A stretch of DNA of 64,000 nucleotides from Coniferiporia sulphurascens (GCA_002794785.1 NBBA01000007.1:558001-622000), one strand, 5' to 3'; positions 54,501 to 64,000 are shown, numbered from the stretch's first letter. Notes: generated from the letters alone by a model not told the origin. Program-made: numbers and translations.

Positions 54501-55452
54501 GGGAACATCCCCCTCTTCTTACGCCGGTGGCGCCGCCGGCGTTTGGTTCTACCGCGGGGAGTCCGTTCTCACCCGCGAAACCTACCTCGGTTCCTCCGTC
54601 CATGCTACGGACTGTGAACTCGCCGCACTTGCTGACGCCGCTTGGCTTCTGGCATACTCTTACGATTTACACCCGGAGATTACCCAGGTGGAAATCTACA
54701 CTGATTGCGAAGTTGCTCTCAAGCTCCTCGCAGACCCTCGTCCGGCCCCAGGCGTTAACACCGCCCTCTTCATCCGGAAGTGCCTCAAAATCGCTACTAA
54801 ACGATTTCCTAGTGTCTTTTTTCATCTACACTGGGTCCCCGGTCACTCCGATGTGGAAGGCAATGAATTTGCTGATGTCCTCGCCTGCGGTATTGCGGAC
54901 AACCCTCCTCCGGGCACCCTCCCATTCCCGCCTACCATCCGCTTCCTTCGGGAAGCCGCCACCTCAACGGCACTCACTCAATGGAAATCCGACTGGGCCC
55001 TTGCCTGCCGGAAGTCCCGAGGGACTTCAGACGCCCACTCAATGGGTGTTACTATGACTCCCTCGACTAAGCCGTCCGCTCTCATGCAGAACCTCACACT
55101 AGGTCGACGCACCAAGTGCAAAGTTTTCCGGACACTCCTAAGTCACGCCGGTTTTGGCGCATACTTTGGACGTATACCGGGACGCGACCCCATGTGCCCG
55201 TTCTGCCACGTCCCGGAGACTCGAGCCCACCTCTTGCTCTCCTGCCCTAACACCCTCCCCGCTCGACGAGCGGTGTGGAAAACGCCCCTACCATCCACGG
55301 AGGCCCCATGGTTCTCTAAAGATGGCCTCCCGATTCTGGCATCTTTCCTCGACTCCCACCCCGCCTTCGAGGCGGAACCCATCCTTGTCTTTGACCCGGG
55401 TGGCCCCACTGTGGTGCATATTTCGGACTCAGGTTTTGCCATTGGCAACTAA
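51532..55452 (+). CDS. LINE-2 ORF2: endonuclease / reverse transcriptase / RNase H
   Basis: 1306 codons from the ATG at 51532, which overlaps the ORF1 stop (51537-51539); an upstream in-frame ATG at 51361 would lie inside ORF1 and is less likely. Endonuclease: MQHNVATSR, LFQEPPWYR, VAGDFNLHSIHWDHG, SDHAVITW. Reverse transcriptase: YRPITLEETMGKLLEKI, ALAVDVAGFFPSVQH, GVPQGSPISPIL, catalytic AYVDD. RNase H: IYTDGSRKG, DCELAALADA, IYTDCEVALK, HWVPGHSDVEGNEFADVL, all four acidic residues present. C-terminal zinc motif CPFCHVPETRAHLLLSC. No frame break. Confidence 0.97.
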   Translation: MSSPWTFMQHNVATSRAHVEALVHSFSSAPGAPSTPAVILFQEPPWYRIGTSPSMLDAAGTPVFGFPAMPNYHVFVPPSAGATELTRPCVVTLVHQSIPLSRVVLDASRSPSRDILTLIFDTGLGPLFVTNVYNHDANKKDTISSLTLLELPPRAHWLVAGDFNLHSIHWDHGTHSTSDEQKARPLEHWAAANAMHLLNRPGFDTRRRPTTQFTESVIDLAWASPSLEDLALGDSWTRSWDTPSGSDHAVITWSIPTSSEPFSDPFLRPRYDDSLSTEWLEALDAPLSAAFALSGATPQLLDVKVAAIHAALVFATDSSHPPSSSKTGGHKVKWWDASCRAHMAALRGATPAARTTLRRQSAGIFRRAKRNWADSFTASVKPDKIWPMAKWAMGTRRAPIPALVSGRSTANSPAEKASAFRSKYFGTQPSAAIPSTYSFVGARPMRNHPILMEELDHALSLTSNSSAPGITGVGYQALKSLHAAHSVPLLALYNECLDAGHHPRPWKDAKVVMLRKLNKKDPTALNAYRPITLEETMGKLLEKIIANRIQFIANELGALPPSQYGTRQKSGVLDATSDLVNEIETAWARHHVTTALAVDVAGFFPSVQHPRLHSVLLELGFPPLLIAWVMSFVSDRRVALSFDGFTDTLTPIPNMGVPQGSPISPILSALFATSLLSSLQVTDPLVSVRAYVDDHLLTTSSSSIATNIARLEKAYLSFSAACRALGLSLDDDKSELIHWTRRHDLREDSLIHPIHLPRQGLPPLRIVPSRPLRWLGIFFDAQLLFTVHVQRMCFKAMSSLRALELLGNTLRGLDPLHLRRLYIGCILPVLLWGSPLWFTGKRQKGKCDKMTLVQSAACRRILGSWRTSPRGPSEVLASILPIPLRLERTKSRAAIRYLTTTHTLLPLRTTRTGAITTSFVNRVPPGCERVPRYIRPPWITLPPLRHVSIDQAIDHSQEARDALIQSHHGLIDQLKDVPTRLLIYTDGSRKGTSPSSYAGGAAGVWFYRGESVLTRETYLGSSVHATDCELAALADAAWLLAYSYDLHPEITQVEIYTDCEVALKLLADPRPAPGVNTALFIRKCLKIATKRFPSVFFHLHWVPGHSDVEGNEFADVLACGIADNPPPGTLPFPPTIRFLREAATSTALTQWKSDWALACRKSRGTSDAHSMGVTMTPSTKPSALMQNLTLGRRTKCKVFRTLLSHAGFGAYFGRIPGRDPMCPFCHVPETRAHLLLSCPNTLPARRAVWKTPLPSTEAPWFSKDGLPILASFLDSHPAFEAEPILVFDPGGPTVVHISDSGFAIGN

Positions 55453-55565
55453 GACCGATACCACTTTCGTCCCCTTTTTCACTGGTTCTAACCCAGCCAC
55501 CATCTCCGCCTTTGGCGTCCCATCACGATTTATTCTCTCTATAACAATCACCATCTCACACAATA

Positions 55566-55585
55566 CAGGGGCCTAAAGGCCCCTG
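55566..55585 (+). other. 3' stem-loop of LINE-2
   Basis: CAGGGGCC-TAAA-GGCCCCTG: perfect 8-bp stem 50 nt before the poly(A) tail. In stringent LINEs such 3' hairpins are what the reverse transcriptase recognises; that role here is inference. Confidence 0.75.
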
Positions 55586-55650
55586 GAGCGTATTTTGTAC
55601 TAGATAGTCATGACGCGCTATAGAAATGCATTTAAAAAAAAAAAAAAAAA

Positions 55651-55664
55651 ACTTATCGTGGGAA
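55651..55664. repeat. Target-site duplication of LINE-2, right copy
   Basis: ACTTATCGTGGGAA directly after the A-run. Confidence 0.95.
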
Positions 55665-56027
55665 AGACCTGTGCCAAAGATTGGTGAAGGCCCAATTTTG
55701 CCAGATTTCTCCATTCTGCCATAGCTCAGTCAATTCTGCTCAGATTCCTCTCAAATTTTGTATATAGATAGCTACTTTCTCACTGAACGTGAATATATTT
55801 TTTAATTTCAGATGTTGAGTAATGTACTACGAAAAATAGCTTGACAAGCTCAGGTATCCCATTAGCCGGTGATTGACTGTACTACGTCACATGACTATTA
55901 CGTGACGGTACCGCATGCGCAGCGGCCGGCGGCAACTATTCGTCAAACACTAAAGGCCACCATATACCATGGCGGTAGACTTCTACGGTCTCTTTATCAT
56001 GAACTAGCTCAAGATGTTCTTGAAGCC
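55665..56027. promoter_or_regulatory. S2P upstream region
   Basis: 0.36 kb between LINE-2 and the S2P start. Contains GTCACATGACTATTACGTGACG near 55886-55907, an imperfect palindrome with two TCACRTGA-like half-boxes. No gene. Confidence 0.4.
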
Positions 56028-58213
56028 ATGTCCATCAGCACTTTCCTATGGTCCCTCTGTGTATTCTGGGCCGTGGTGTACGCTATTCGTGCTTCGTGCG
56101 CCTCAAAGTCGACTGGCGGCCTCCTGCCTACTTCAGTCGAGCAGCACAGATCCATACGCGCAGGTTCCAGACACTGGAAAGTATCTGTGAAGAACCTTCA
56201 TCTGAAAGTGCAGACGAGCGCCCTTAATGCGCGACATGAGGCCTTGATCGACTTCTTTGACCGACAAACCAATTACGTATACCGAAATGCTCTGGGGTGT
56301 TCTACAATTTGGGATCAGTGTTTGGCGTTTTAGGAGTGCTGCTCGGACTTGCCGTTCTTGCATACACATGCTTTCAGCTCTTGGAATCTACATTTTTCAA
56401 AAATGGCAATACTACTGGGCACACCATGGTCAAGCGAAGCGACCCGGACCCTGATTCCGCAATGACCGTGCAGTCAAGTTATGCTTTAAATCCCATAGTA
56501 CGTTCTTGAGATCACAACTCTAGCTTTTGTTTAAAGTCTACTCTCTTTGCTCTTAACCTTAGGTTCCGGGGCTCACCGTACCTTTTTCGCACCTTTCCGT
56601 GCTCCTCGCCGCACTTTTCGTCGCGCAGTGTATCCATGAAGCAGGTCATGCCTACGCCGCATCTATGTAAATATATACGTCTTCCGTGTCCGCTGAAGTT
56701 GCATACTTACAGGCTACTTCCTGCTTATAGCGAGTCTTTGTCACTGCACGCAGTCGGTGCATCCATAACTCTCCTTTTACCGTCCGCCTTCGTTTCCCTA
56801 TCGCCCTCGATAACTATGCTTTCTGCGAGTGCGAGGTTGCGTATCATCGCCGCCGGCGCGTGGCACAACTTATTGTTGTGGGCTGCACTTTATCTTGCTA
56901 CCTTCGCTGGTGCGGGAAGGTTGTGGTGTGTGGTAGGCTGGAGAGATGTAAGGGAAATGGGTCTTGCCGTTCTTGGGGTCGAAGAGGTAGGACGGACCCT
57001 TTGCGTCATCTGTTTGCAATTGAATGAACAGGGTTAATTTCTTTGTAGGGCTCTCCACTTGTCCACCACATCCCACCCGGCAGTGTGATCACTTCTTTGG
57101 ACGACGTGGTCCTTGGCGGACGAGACGTCGACCAGGATAACGTCTGGTTGCGTTTTCTCCTCTCAGGTAAGACTCGACATACATCGTACGAGCAAGGGTG
57201 GTGCATGGAGGCATCCTATTTCTTCGGTATGCCTCCCCTGGCATCATAAACCATTAGAACCAGACTCACATGATGAACAGAGCAATCGACAGACTGTTGT
57301 GCCGCTTACGGCGATTCGGACCCTCCTCACCCGCCCGCGGTGCAGCGTTCATGCTTTGTCCTCTCCGAGGAAGGAGACAACGGACACTGCATCGATCCCA
57401 TACCGATCCTCACTCCATCTCCTTCTGTGATGAAGAATGACGATGCGAGATGTTACTCCTCATCCGACTGCCATAAACGTGTTGCTGGAGAGAAAGTCCA
57501 GACAGATGCAGCATCAAGCGTATGCGTGCGACCCGATGACAGCGCGCAGCTCCTCCGTATTACTGTACTTCCCCCTGTGTGGGAAAAACATGACCAGCCG
57601 TCGGGGAAAACCGTTTTATGGAACGGGCCACGAGAAGAAATCTGGGAGCAAGGTTGGTTCGCTGCAAAGTCATTCAACTCTTCCCCTAATATCTTTGGAA
57701 CCAGTCACGGTGGATACTCTTTCTCCGCGCTTCAAATTTCTTCCAGCGTGGCTTCCTAGAGTGGCTTCGCTATTTTTCGAGTGAGTCTTAGGCCAGTCTT
57801 TTTAAGCGAAATGCTTACAGCATGGCCTTCACAGATATTTATCGACTCTGTCATTCTCCTTATACATTTTCAACCTCTTCGCGCTCCCCTTCTTAGACGG
57901 TTCTCACTTCCTGTCCGCTCTCCTTGATTACATTGGCACAATGCGCGAGCCGCTACAGGGTTCCGGGCGCGGTTATTATGACATTGAACTCGGCATTGAG
58001 AATGGACTGGGTCCGCGCGGCCCGGGAAGTAGCACAACGGGACTACCTGCAAGATTTTCGCGACCTCCGTTCGTAGGCCTGGGAATCCCCTTCGTTCGAA
58101 GATGCAGACTCGGAGTGCGCAGGAAAAAGGCAGGGATTGAGCTGGCCGTGAGATATGTTACGATCGCGCTTATGTGTACCAGTATAATTGGGATGGCATC
58201 CCAATCACATTGA
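56028..58213 (+). CDS. S2P: Site-2 protease (M50 intramembrane metalloprotease)
   Basis: Membrane metalloprotease of ER/Golgi that cuts SREBP-type membrane-bound transcription factors. Seven exons: 56028-56497, 56563-56666, 56713-56986, 57049-57226, 57281-57652, 57705-57780, 57835-58213.
Motifs: zinc site QCIHEAGHAYA (HExxH), several hydrophobic helices, PDZ-like part (VHHIPPGSVITSLDD), Cys-rich lumenal loop (GWCMEAS, TDCCAAYG, GHCIDPIPILTP), and the second active-site element NLFALPFLDG with the Asp ligand.
Odd: one base is missing in the G-run at 56294-56297, between YRNALG and VFYNLGSVFG; with it all exons sum to 618 codons including stop. The exon 5 acceptor was placed at GAACAG (57280) since an earlier AG gives a frame clash. 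Neighbour CUE1 also acts in ER membrane protein turnover. Confidence 0.9.
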
Positions 58214-58805
58214 GGAGTTGAGAAACAGGCGTCACTTAGATTTTGTTTCTTATTTATAGGCTGCTGTTATTGTTTTCGTCTGACCATAGAAGCACATACA
58301 ACAACTGCTGTAGCGTATAAAACACAGTGAGGTTAAACGGCATTTTGAAAAAAAAAAAAAAAGTAATTAAGAGGTGAAAAGTCATCTAAGAAAACCAATG
58401 TCTACGGAGAGGGACCTTACAAATAAAAGAAAATTTTGTGTATTTCATAGATTACGTGACGAGTGCGACATGAGCACTGGATACTTCCGACAGCATTAAT
58501 GAACCTAGGTACAGAAGTACCTTATCCGAATTAATACGCCACCCAGCACATACCGCACGAATATAAAACGACCACTCTTTTGACCACTTATTTGAAGGAA
58601 AAAAACGGTGTTTTACCACTACATAATTTAAGTTTTATTCCGCGGCACCCGAAGGCTCGGAGATAGCCACTGCCGGCGGGTGCTCGGCCATCACCCGCAC
58701 CGCCAGAATTCGTGGTCGTTCCTCCCCTAGCCTCGCGTGAGGTTGACCTGGGCATACAGCAAAAGATCACCGAGCACGAGCAAGAGTCTTCGAAGACAAA
58801 GGCAA
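58214..58805. other. Intergenic
   Basis: 0.6 kb between S2P and CUE1, in tandem. A 15-nt A-run lies at 58349-58363. No gene; promoter of CUE1 expected at the right end. Confidence 0.5.
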
Positions 58806-59739
58806 ATGAGCGAAGTCGTCAACGTTGTCGTTGCGCTCGCCGTCATCGTCGTCGTTATCAGCTGGGCGACGTCCTCAAAGGAGTCCCCCGAGGACAGGAG
58901 TGCCCGTGCTGCGCTCGGCTTCAGGCCGAAGAATGTTACCCCGGAGATGGTGAGCGTGTTTCGTGGCGGACTCTTGCGACTTGTGTCTAGGCAAAACTGA
59001 CGGAGAGGCTGCTGCTTGGTAGCTCGAGACGATCTCGGGCATGTTCCCGGACATGCCGAGGTACGTGTCTGGACGAACTATGCGCTTTGTGTCGAACGGG
59101 TCTCACTCACAACTCTACGCGACTTTGCAGAGATAATATCCGCTACGACCTCCTACGAACAGGCAGCGTCGAGATGACTACAAACAAGATAATCGAGCGC
59201 GGGTTTCTTGACGCCGTACGCCCCTCCCTTCCTACAACACCGAGCATGTCCAGCTAACCGCGCGCTTTTTGCTTCCGCACACACGCACACGCACACGCTA
59301 ACACCAACGTCGTACAACGCAGCCGCCCGCCGGCTACTACCGCATCTACCCCCGCGAGTCGACTGCAGCGCGCGCTACGGGGGTCTCAACAGGCTCATTC
59401 GGGGCACGGCCCTCCTCGTCCAAGTCCGCGGCGAAGCATCCGTCCCTCATATCGCGCTTCCACCTCGAGGAGCGAATGGTAGATGACACATCTCCTGCTG
59501 ACATCGCACCGGAGGACGCGGGCGGGAAGGCTGCGTGGGAGGCGACGCCCGAGCGACGCGAGGCGAGCCTGAAGGAGCGTAAGGCGCAGATGATACTGGC
59601 TGCTCGCAAGTGCGTTTGGACCTCTTTTTGTCTTTCTTTTTTTCTCCCTTCTCATTCAATGCTTGTGCTTACTAATTCCATCGCATCTCCATCCAGACGA
59701 ATGCTCGAACAGCAGAAGACAGTATCCTCGTCAAACTGA
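58806..59739 (+). CDS. CUE1: Cue1-like ERAD factor, CUE domain
   Basis: ER-anchored protein that recruits and activates the ubiquitin-conjugating enzyme Ubc7 in ER-associated degradation. Five exons: 58806-58949, 59023-59060, 59131-59215, 59323-59609, 59697-59739; 597 nt, 198 codons, no frame break.
Seen: N-terminal membrane anchor VVNVVVALAVIVVVISWA (residues 4-21), CUE domain at about 45-90 with GMFPDMP and the distal DLLRTG, Ser/Ala-rich linker, and a basic amphipathic end KAQMILAARKRMLEQQ that resembles the Ubc7-binding helix of Cue1. Length matches the family. Confidence 0.92.
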
Positions 59740-60230
59740 AAATCGACGGATCTGCACTTTCTGCGGTGCGTCTATCGAGACGATGGGGCCCGCCCACTCA
59801 AGTCATCGCTTAGGTTATTCCCGCTTCTGTTTGAGCCCCGGAATCAGATCGCCTAACGTAATGATGCTTTTGTATGTTGTATTCTGGGTAAAATATATTG
59901 CCTTTGCTTTCTTTTCCTTTACTTACCGTTAGAGCCTGTGCTTGCGCTTTTCTCATAAGGATTCCGCTACTACAGTAAGACCTTTCCAAGGCCTACGTGC
60001 CTCCTACAAACAATCTGTTGGGAGACCATCTTTCGCAATGGCCTTGAACATCATTGGGCCTGAGCTTACTTTCTTACGACTCTGGGCCTAGACATAGCAA
60101 CGCTTATACAGCAACATTAAGCAAGAGCGTCGTAAACATTATTTGAGGATAATATCACAGAAAAATACAAGGAGTAAAGAACACTTTGTTTACTCAGAAA
60201 TGATAAAAGACATTTGCAATATTATTGTCC
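59740..60230. other. Intergenic, convergent 3' ends
   Basis: 0.5 kb between CUE1 (+) and glutamine synthetase (-). Nothing recognised. Confidence 0.5.
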
Positions 60231-61940
60231 TTAGTATGTCTTGATGAGCTTGATCATGGCCTCTCCAGGTGTCGGAGCGGCCAGCTGCTCGTCGAGTGTC
60301 TAAAAATCGGTACACAGATCAACGATCACGGAGGAAACGATGTCCAAAGAACGGTTCAACGAACCTTGTTCACCGAAAGGTAACTCCGTACGAAGCCCTC
60401 GTCCAAAGCTCCCTTCAGCACCTCGTCCTTCTTCAGCGCCTCGCGCGCCTCGTCGATCGTCAGCGGCATGCGCGTCGTCACGCCCGCCTCCTGCCTCTCC
60501 ATCGCGCTCAGCGTGCTCGCCGGGGCGTCCAGCCCGCGCACGCGCAACGGCTCCTTCGCGCGTACGCCAGCCATACCCGCGGCGAGGAGTGCAGCGGCCG
60601 CGAGGTGCGGGCTCGCGGTGCCATCGACGCTCTTCACCTCGAAGTGCACGTCCGCCGCGCTGCGCCCGCACAGGCGCACAGGCGCCTCGCGGTTGTCGCG
60701 CCCCCAGGAGACCCACGTGCCGCCGGACCACAGCCCGTCGACCATGCGCGCGTACGAGGGGCGCGTCGGGAGCGTGAACGCCGTCACTGCGGGCAAATGC
60801 GCGAGCAGCCCTGCGAGGAAGGCGCCTTCGAGCGCGGACATGCCCGAGTTTGGGGTGTTAGGAGGCAGCGTGCCGCTGGACCACGTGGACGATGAGAGCG
60901 AGATGTGCGTGTGCGCGGCGCTTCCGCCTGTTCCAATATGTTGAGCACGGGAAAACACACTGGATTAATGAGAAAATAGAACTTCGACGCACAGCTGTTG
61001 CTGAACACGCGCGGCGCGAGCGTGGCGCGCATACCGTGCTTCGCAGCGAAGTTCATGATGATCTCGCGCGTTGCGATGAGCGCGTCGCAGGCCTCGAGCG
61101 GCGGCAGCGGGCCTGTGACTATCTCGAACTGCCGTGGTAGATGAGTATATGCGTTCTGACTCGAGGACGGTGCGCCCAGGTAACTGTATGAGACCGACCT
61201 GTCCAGGAGCGCCTCGGCGTGATACATCTGCAGCTCGATCCCCGCACCTCCAGCGCGTCCGCGATCTCCTCGAGCGCACGCGCCTTCAGCCGACCCGGCG
61301 CATATCGCCCCTGTCTCGGACCAGCCGTAGTCGTTTACAGCCTCAACGGGGTCGACAGACTTGAGGAAGATGACCTCCGTCTCGAAGCCAATGAGGAACT
61401 CGACGCCGTCCGTCCTCTTTGCCTCTCTTTACAACATATCGTTAGAATAGTGTTTGCTTTAGTAATATCGAGCCTGTGCGCACTCGACAATCCTGCGCAG
61501 AAGCGTCCGGGGGCAAAGCTCGACCTGGAACGTCGTCGCGTCGTTCGGCACCTCCTTCTCCTCGAACCAGCCCAGGACGCTCGCGTGTCCGGGTGCGTAA
61601 GGGAGCAGGCGCGCGGACGTCAAATCGAGTGCATACAGGTACTCGCTCACGACGGGGAAGCCATCCGCGACCGAAAGATAGACAAGTCCAAGCGATACCT
61701 TCGCCAGCTGGATCCCGCCATGCGGGTTGACCTTCGTAATCTCATTTGCGTTACGGTCGCCGATGCTCTTGCTCTTGCTCTGCTGCCACTCTTGTCGCCG
61801 CCCGCGACGAGCTTTCGTATGTGTGCAATAGGGACGACGCGATACCGGACAAAGTTCGCAAAGTCGACCCAAGTGACGCGTACGAATCGCACGCCGTAAA
61901 ACTCGAGATCCTTAAGCGATGTCGGATGTTCCAACGACAT
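60231..61940 (-). CDS. FluG-like glutamine synthetase domain protein
   Basis: Five exons: 61940-61484, 61426-61199, 61128-60993, 60927-60365, 60299-60231. Start MSLEHPTSLKDLEFYGVRF, then VTWVDFANFVRYRVVP (beta-grasp strand), GGIQLAKVSLGLVYLS, PGHASVLGWFEE, GVEFLIGFETEVIF (first metal Glu region), GIELQMYHAEA, QFEIVTGPLPPLEACDAL (metal and substrate site), HGMRATLAPRVF, CGSAAHTHIS (ATP/His site), and a C-terminal TLDEQLAAPTPGEAM. This is the FluG/type-I-like form rather than the short eukaryotic enzyme; it would ligate ammonia or an amine to glutamate, exact substrate unknown.
Odd: the frame breaks once near 61780 and at least three times in 61215-61300 (a +1/-1 pair around ARALEEIADALEV, then -1 before APGQ). 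Counted in, the sum is 485 codons including stop, normal for the family. GC-rich, so assembly error is plausible; decay is possible. Confidence 0.82.
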
Positions 61941-62650
61941 TAAGAGACAGTAGTGAAAGATAACGAACAGGCGCAGGTAATCCCAACCTCTGGTCTTATC
62001 AGCGCTCAGCCAACATGTCCATTAACTGGCTGCCTTCTCATATACAACCAATATCTATTGTCATCTATTCTTCCAGGCTGCTGCGCAATTTAATCGGCTC
62101 CATCGGCTGGGTCCAATTTGTCGCAGGCATAATGAAATTGATCCCAAGTTGTTGCCATACATCACTGTCTTACAAAAAAGCAGCCTTGAGTCCGCCTTCA
62201 GCCGAGTAAGTGTTAGGCATTGATATTGATAATCGACGCAGGGATCTCCCTGCCCGCTATGCTAAGCGACCCCTGGGCCTCTGGGTACGTTGAAGAGTCT
62301 TAATGAGCAGTTATCTTCGCGTTGACTATCAAAATCGCCAAAACCATGGCTGCGCTAAGGGGCTTCAAGGTTTTTGCATCACAGTTCATCCTTCCAAGCA
62401 TTCTGGGCTCTAGTTTTGTCGCTTCAAGCCGATGTGCTATTACGTGCGGTTTATTGCGTACAAATGAATGCGGGGTATGCATGCGCAATGTCCTGGCCAC
62501 TGGGGCTGCGTGGACCATGCGTATTCTATTCTTGGCTTGCTAACCAGTCCAACACCCAGTGCTGGGCTGCTCCCGTCCAGAGCTCTCAAAGCTGCTACCC
62601 GACGGATCGATACTTTGAGTCATGAACACGTCACAGTGCTCTTGTCTCAT
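61941..62650. other. Intergenic
   Basis: 0.7 kb between the start of the glutamine synthetase gene and the 3' end of the ferric reductase gene. Overlapping plus-strand frames at 62322-62625 have no motif I know and are not called. Confidence 0.5.
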
Positions 62651-64000
62651 CTACCACCCAAATACCCTGTCGAACATAATCAGTATCCCGTCACCCCAAG
62701 CGAGATAGGAACACGTATAAACGACCACTCACTCTTCATGTATTTCAAGGCCACCGCAAGCGGACCGCAGCTCCGGCTCGATCTCGCGCCCTGCCGCCTG
62801 CACATCCTCAGCAAGCTTTGCTGGGCCGCACACGCCGACCGCGACACCGCGCGCGTGCTGCACCGCAGACGTCCGCCGCACGGTCGCGTCTAGCATCCTC
62901 GGCAACGCCGGCCGCCCCGCTTGTACCGATAGACTTGGCTCGAGCGACGCGATGTACGCAGACGTACTCGAGTCCTTCTCCATTGGTCTCGCATATGCAC
63001 GGGAACAGAACACGGAGATCTTTAGCAGTACTCCCGGGATCGGCGCGACAGACTCGATCATTGCAGAAAAGGTAGGTATGAGCGGACTCAAGGAGGCTAA
63101 AACAATGTCGCGTGTTCATTTCAAAGTAACTTCATTAACGAAAAGGAGGTACGTACCAACGTCCTGTGTGATCCATATGATATCGATTGACTTGAGCGCG
63201 GATTTGCCCTCGCGCACAGCCGTTACGAGGTTCTCAGCCTGGCTCAACGCGAACGTGACGCCGCTTCCACCAGCGACAAGTACCGCAGCCGAGAAGCTTG
63301 ACATAACCATGTTGCCCAAGCCCCCTAAACGCCCATTTGGTCAGATCTACTATTCGCGAATAAGCCGGGCGCAAAACTCACCGTACGGTCCCTCGACTAT
63401 TACTCGCACATCGCGTTGCGCCTCGTAACCTTCCTCCGATGCATAGTATCCTGCACGGTTTGCAGCCTCGTACAAATTATTTGTCCACCTTCCCGCCTTC
63501 TTCACAAGGAGAACAAGCCCCTGACCGGACGCGGAGTCACTGACATTGGCAATCGTGAACGGATGCGCAACGCTCCATCCAATTCCACCCATTTCCATGG
63601 AGAGCACACGCAGACGCACGTGCTGGCCTGCGCGCCAGCCCTTCCTGATCGTCGGCAGCTCGACTCGGGTGACGCCGAGCTCAGGAATAGTGCTTATGCG
63701 CGCGGTGCACACGCGCGACTTTACAATACGCACGAGGTGATCCAGCACGTAGATTCCCCCGGCGATCAAGACCCAGTTAACACAGCCTGCCTTGTGGTAG
63801 CAAAGCTAAATTGGGGGGATGAAGTTTTAACGTGCGATCAGTTTAACGTGCGATCAGGGCCCAAAATACATCGAAGCAACTTACGGAGGCTAAAAGTAGA
63901 ATGTTCCCAACAACATGCATACTTAAAAAGAGGGGGTACGCCCGGCGACGTATGAAGCCGGCTGAACCGAAATACAACATCTCAAGGCCAATTAAAGACA
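62651..64000 (-). CDS. Ferric reductase (FRE/NOX family), 3' part, runs off right edge
   Basis: Plasma-membrane flavocytochrome that passes electrons from NADPH through FAD and two hemes to external ferric iron. Visible exons: from beyond 64000 to 63885, 63805-63382, 63324-63157, 63096-62733, 62666-62651.
Seen: transmembrane segment with SMHVVGNILLLA and CYHKA, two His 13 residues apart that fit heme ligands; FAD site HPFTIANV; VEGPYGG (pyrophosphate loop); NADPH site GGSGVTFALS; CGPAKLAEDV; and the conserved C-terminal VFGW reached through a 66-nt intron. No frame break. The N-terminal half lies outside the window. Confidence 0.93.
63826..63857. repeat. 16-bp tandem duplication in a ferric reductase intron
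   Basis: TTTAACGTGCGATCAG occurs twice in a row inside the intron 63884-63806. Small slippage duplication; it lengthens the intron. Confidence 0.85.

Larger units (their letters stand above)
49196..55650 (+). mobile_element. LINE-2: full-length non-LTR retrotransposon (Tad-like)
   Basis: 6.45 kb with a perfect 14-bp target duplication and a 17-nt poly(A) tail (55634-55650). Parts: 61-nt 5' UTR, ORF1 49257-51539, ORF2 51532-55452, 3' UTR with a perfect 8-bp stem-loop. Same domain plan as LINE-1 but GC-rich and only distantly similar in protein sequence. All motifs and both frames are intact, so it may be mobile. Lineage assignment is inferred from domain order. Confidence 0.97.

Noticed and set aside
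60269..60895. 208-codon plus-strand open frame
   Set aside because: Antisense shadow of the glutamine synthetase exon 4; composition almost only Arg/Ala/Gln/His.
62322..62625. Two overlapping plus-strand frames rich in Cys and Leu, possibly a small secreted protein
   Set aside because: No clear signal peptide or splice pattern, and no conserved Cys spacing I know; insufficient support.

Overview
The window is nuclear DNA of a filamentous basidiomycete, most likely an agaricomycete. The genes are split by many 45-110 nt GT-AG introns with CTRAY branch points. There is a large family of FunK1-type fungal protein kinases, and the wood-rot style hydrolases GH95 and GH16 are present. No prokaryotic feature, CRISPR array or rRNA gene is visible.

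Layout. 1-4.4 kb: the 5' part of the exosome helicase gene MTR4 and the septation GTPase gene SPG1, both on the minus strand. 5.15-11.87 kb: a complete LINE (LINE-1 here, minus strand), inserted about 50 bp upstream of the V-ATPase subunit E gene VMA4 (11.9-13.0 kb). 13.5-14.6 kb: a MARVEL-type membrane protein. 15.3-17.9 kb: an intact FunK1 kinase. 18.1-19.4 kb: an acetyltransferase/MSS4 fusion gene. 19.8-31.3 kb: a FunK1 cluster built by segmental duplication. It holds one intact gene and three broken ones, plus a 782-bp TA-flanked MITE present in one duplicate; the other duplicate has a canonical excision footprint. 31.4-32.4 kb: a 1-kb non-autonomous retroposon. 33.1-36.6 kb: a GH95 alpha-fucosidase gene with 16 exons. 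36.7-40.9 kb: gene-poor DNA with G/C hairpin repeats. 40.9-42.3 kb: a GH16 glucanase. 42.9-48.6 kb: three more FunK1 copies (two with lost catalytic residues, one truncated). 49.2-55.7 kb: a second complete LINE (LINE-2, plus strand). 56.0-59.7 kb: a site-2 protease and a Cue1-like ERAD factor. 60.2-61.9 kb: a FluG-like glutamine synthetase. 62.7 kb to the right edge: a ferric reductase running off the window.

The housekeeping genes do not form one pathway. The main story is mobile DNA and duplication: two intact LINEs with target duplications, a short element that shares terminal features with LINE-2, and an eight-member FunK1 array in all stages of decay. I do not see a convincing undescribed defence or metabolic system. 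The observations most worth following are the MITE insertion/excision pair, the LINE splitting the SPG1-VMA4 divergent promoter, the acetyltransferase-MSS4 fusion, and the pseudokinase-like FunK1 copies.

Caution: several conserved genes (VMA4, MARVEL, the acetyltransferase fusion, S2P, glutamine synthetase) each need one or more single-base corrections to keep their frame, while long genes such as GH95, GH16 and both LINEs need none. Residual assembly indels are a likely cause, and real decay is possible.
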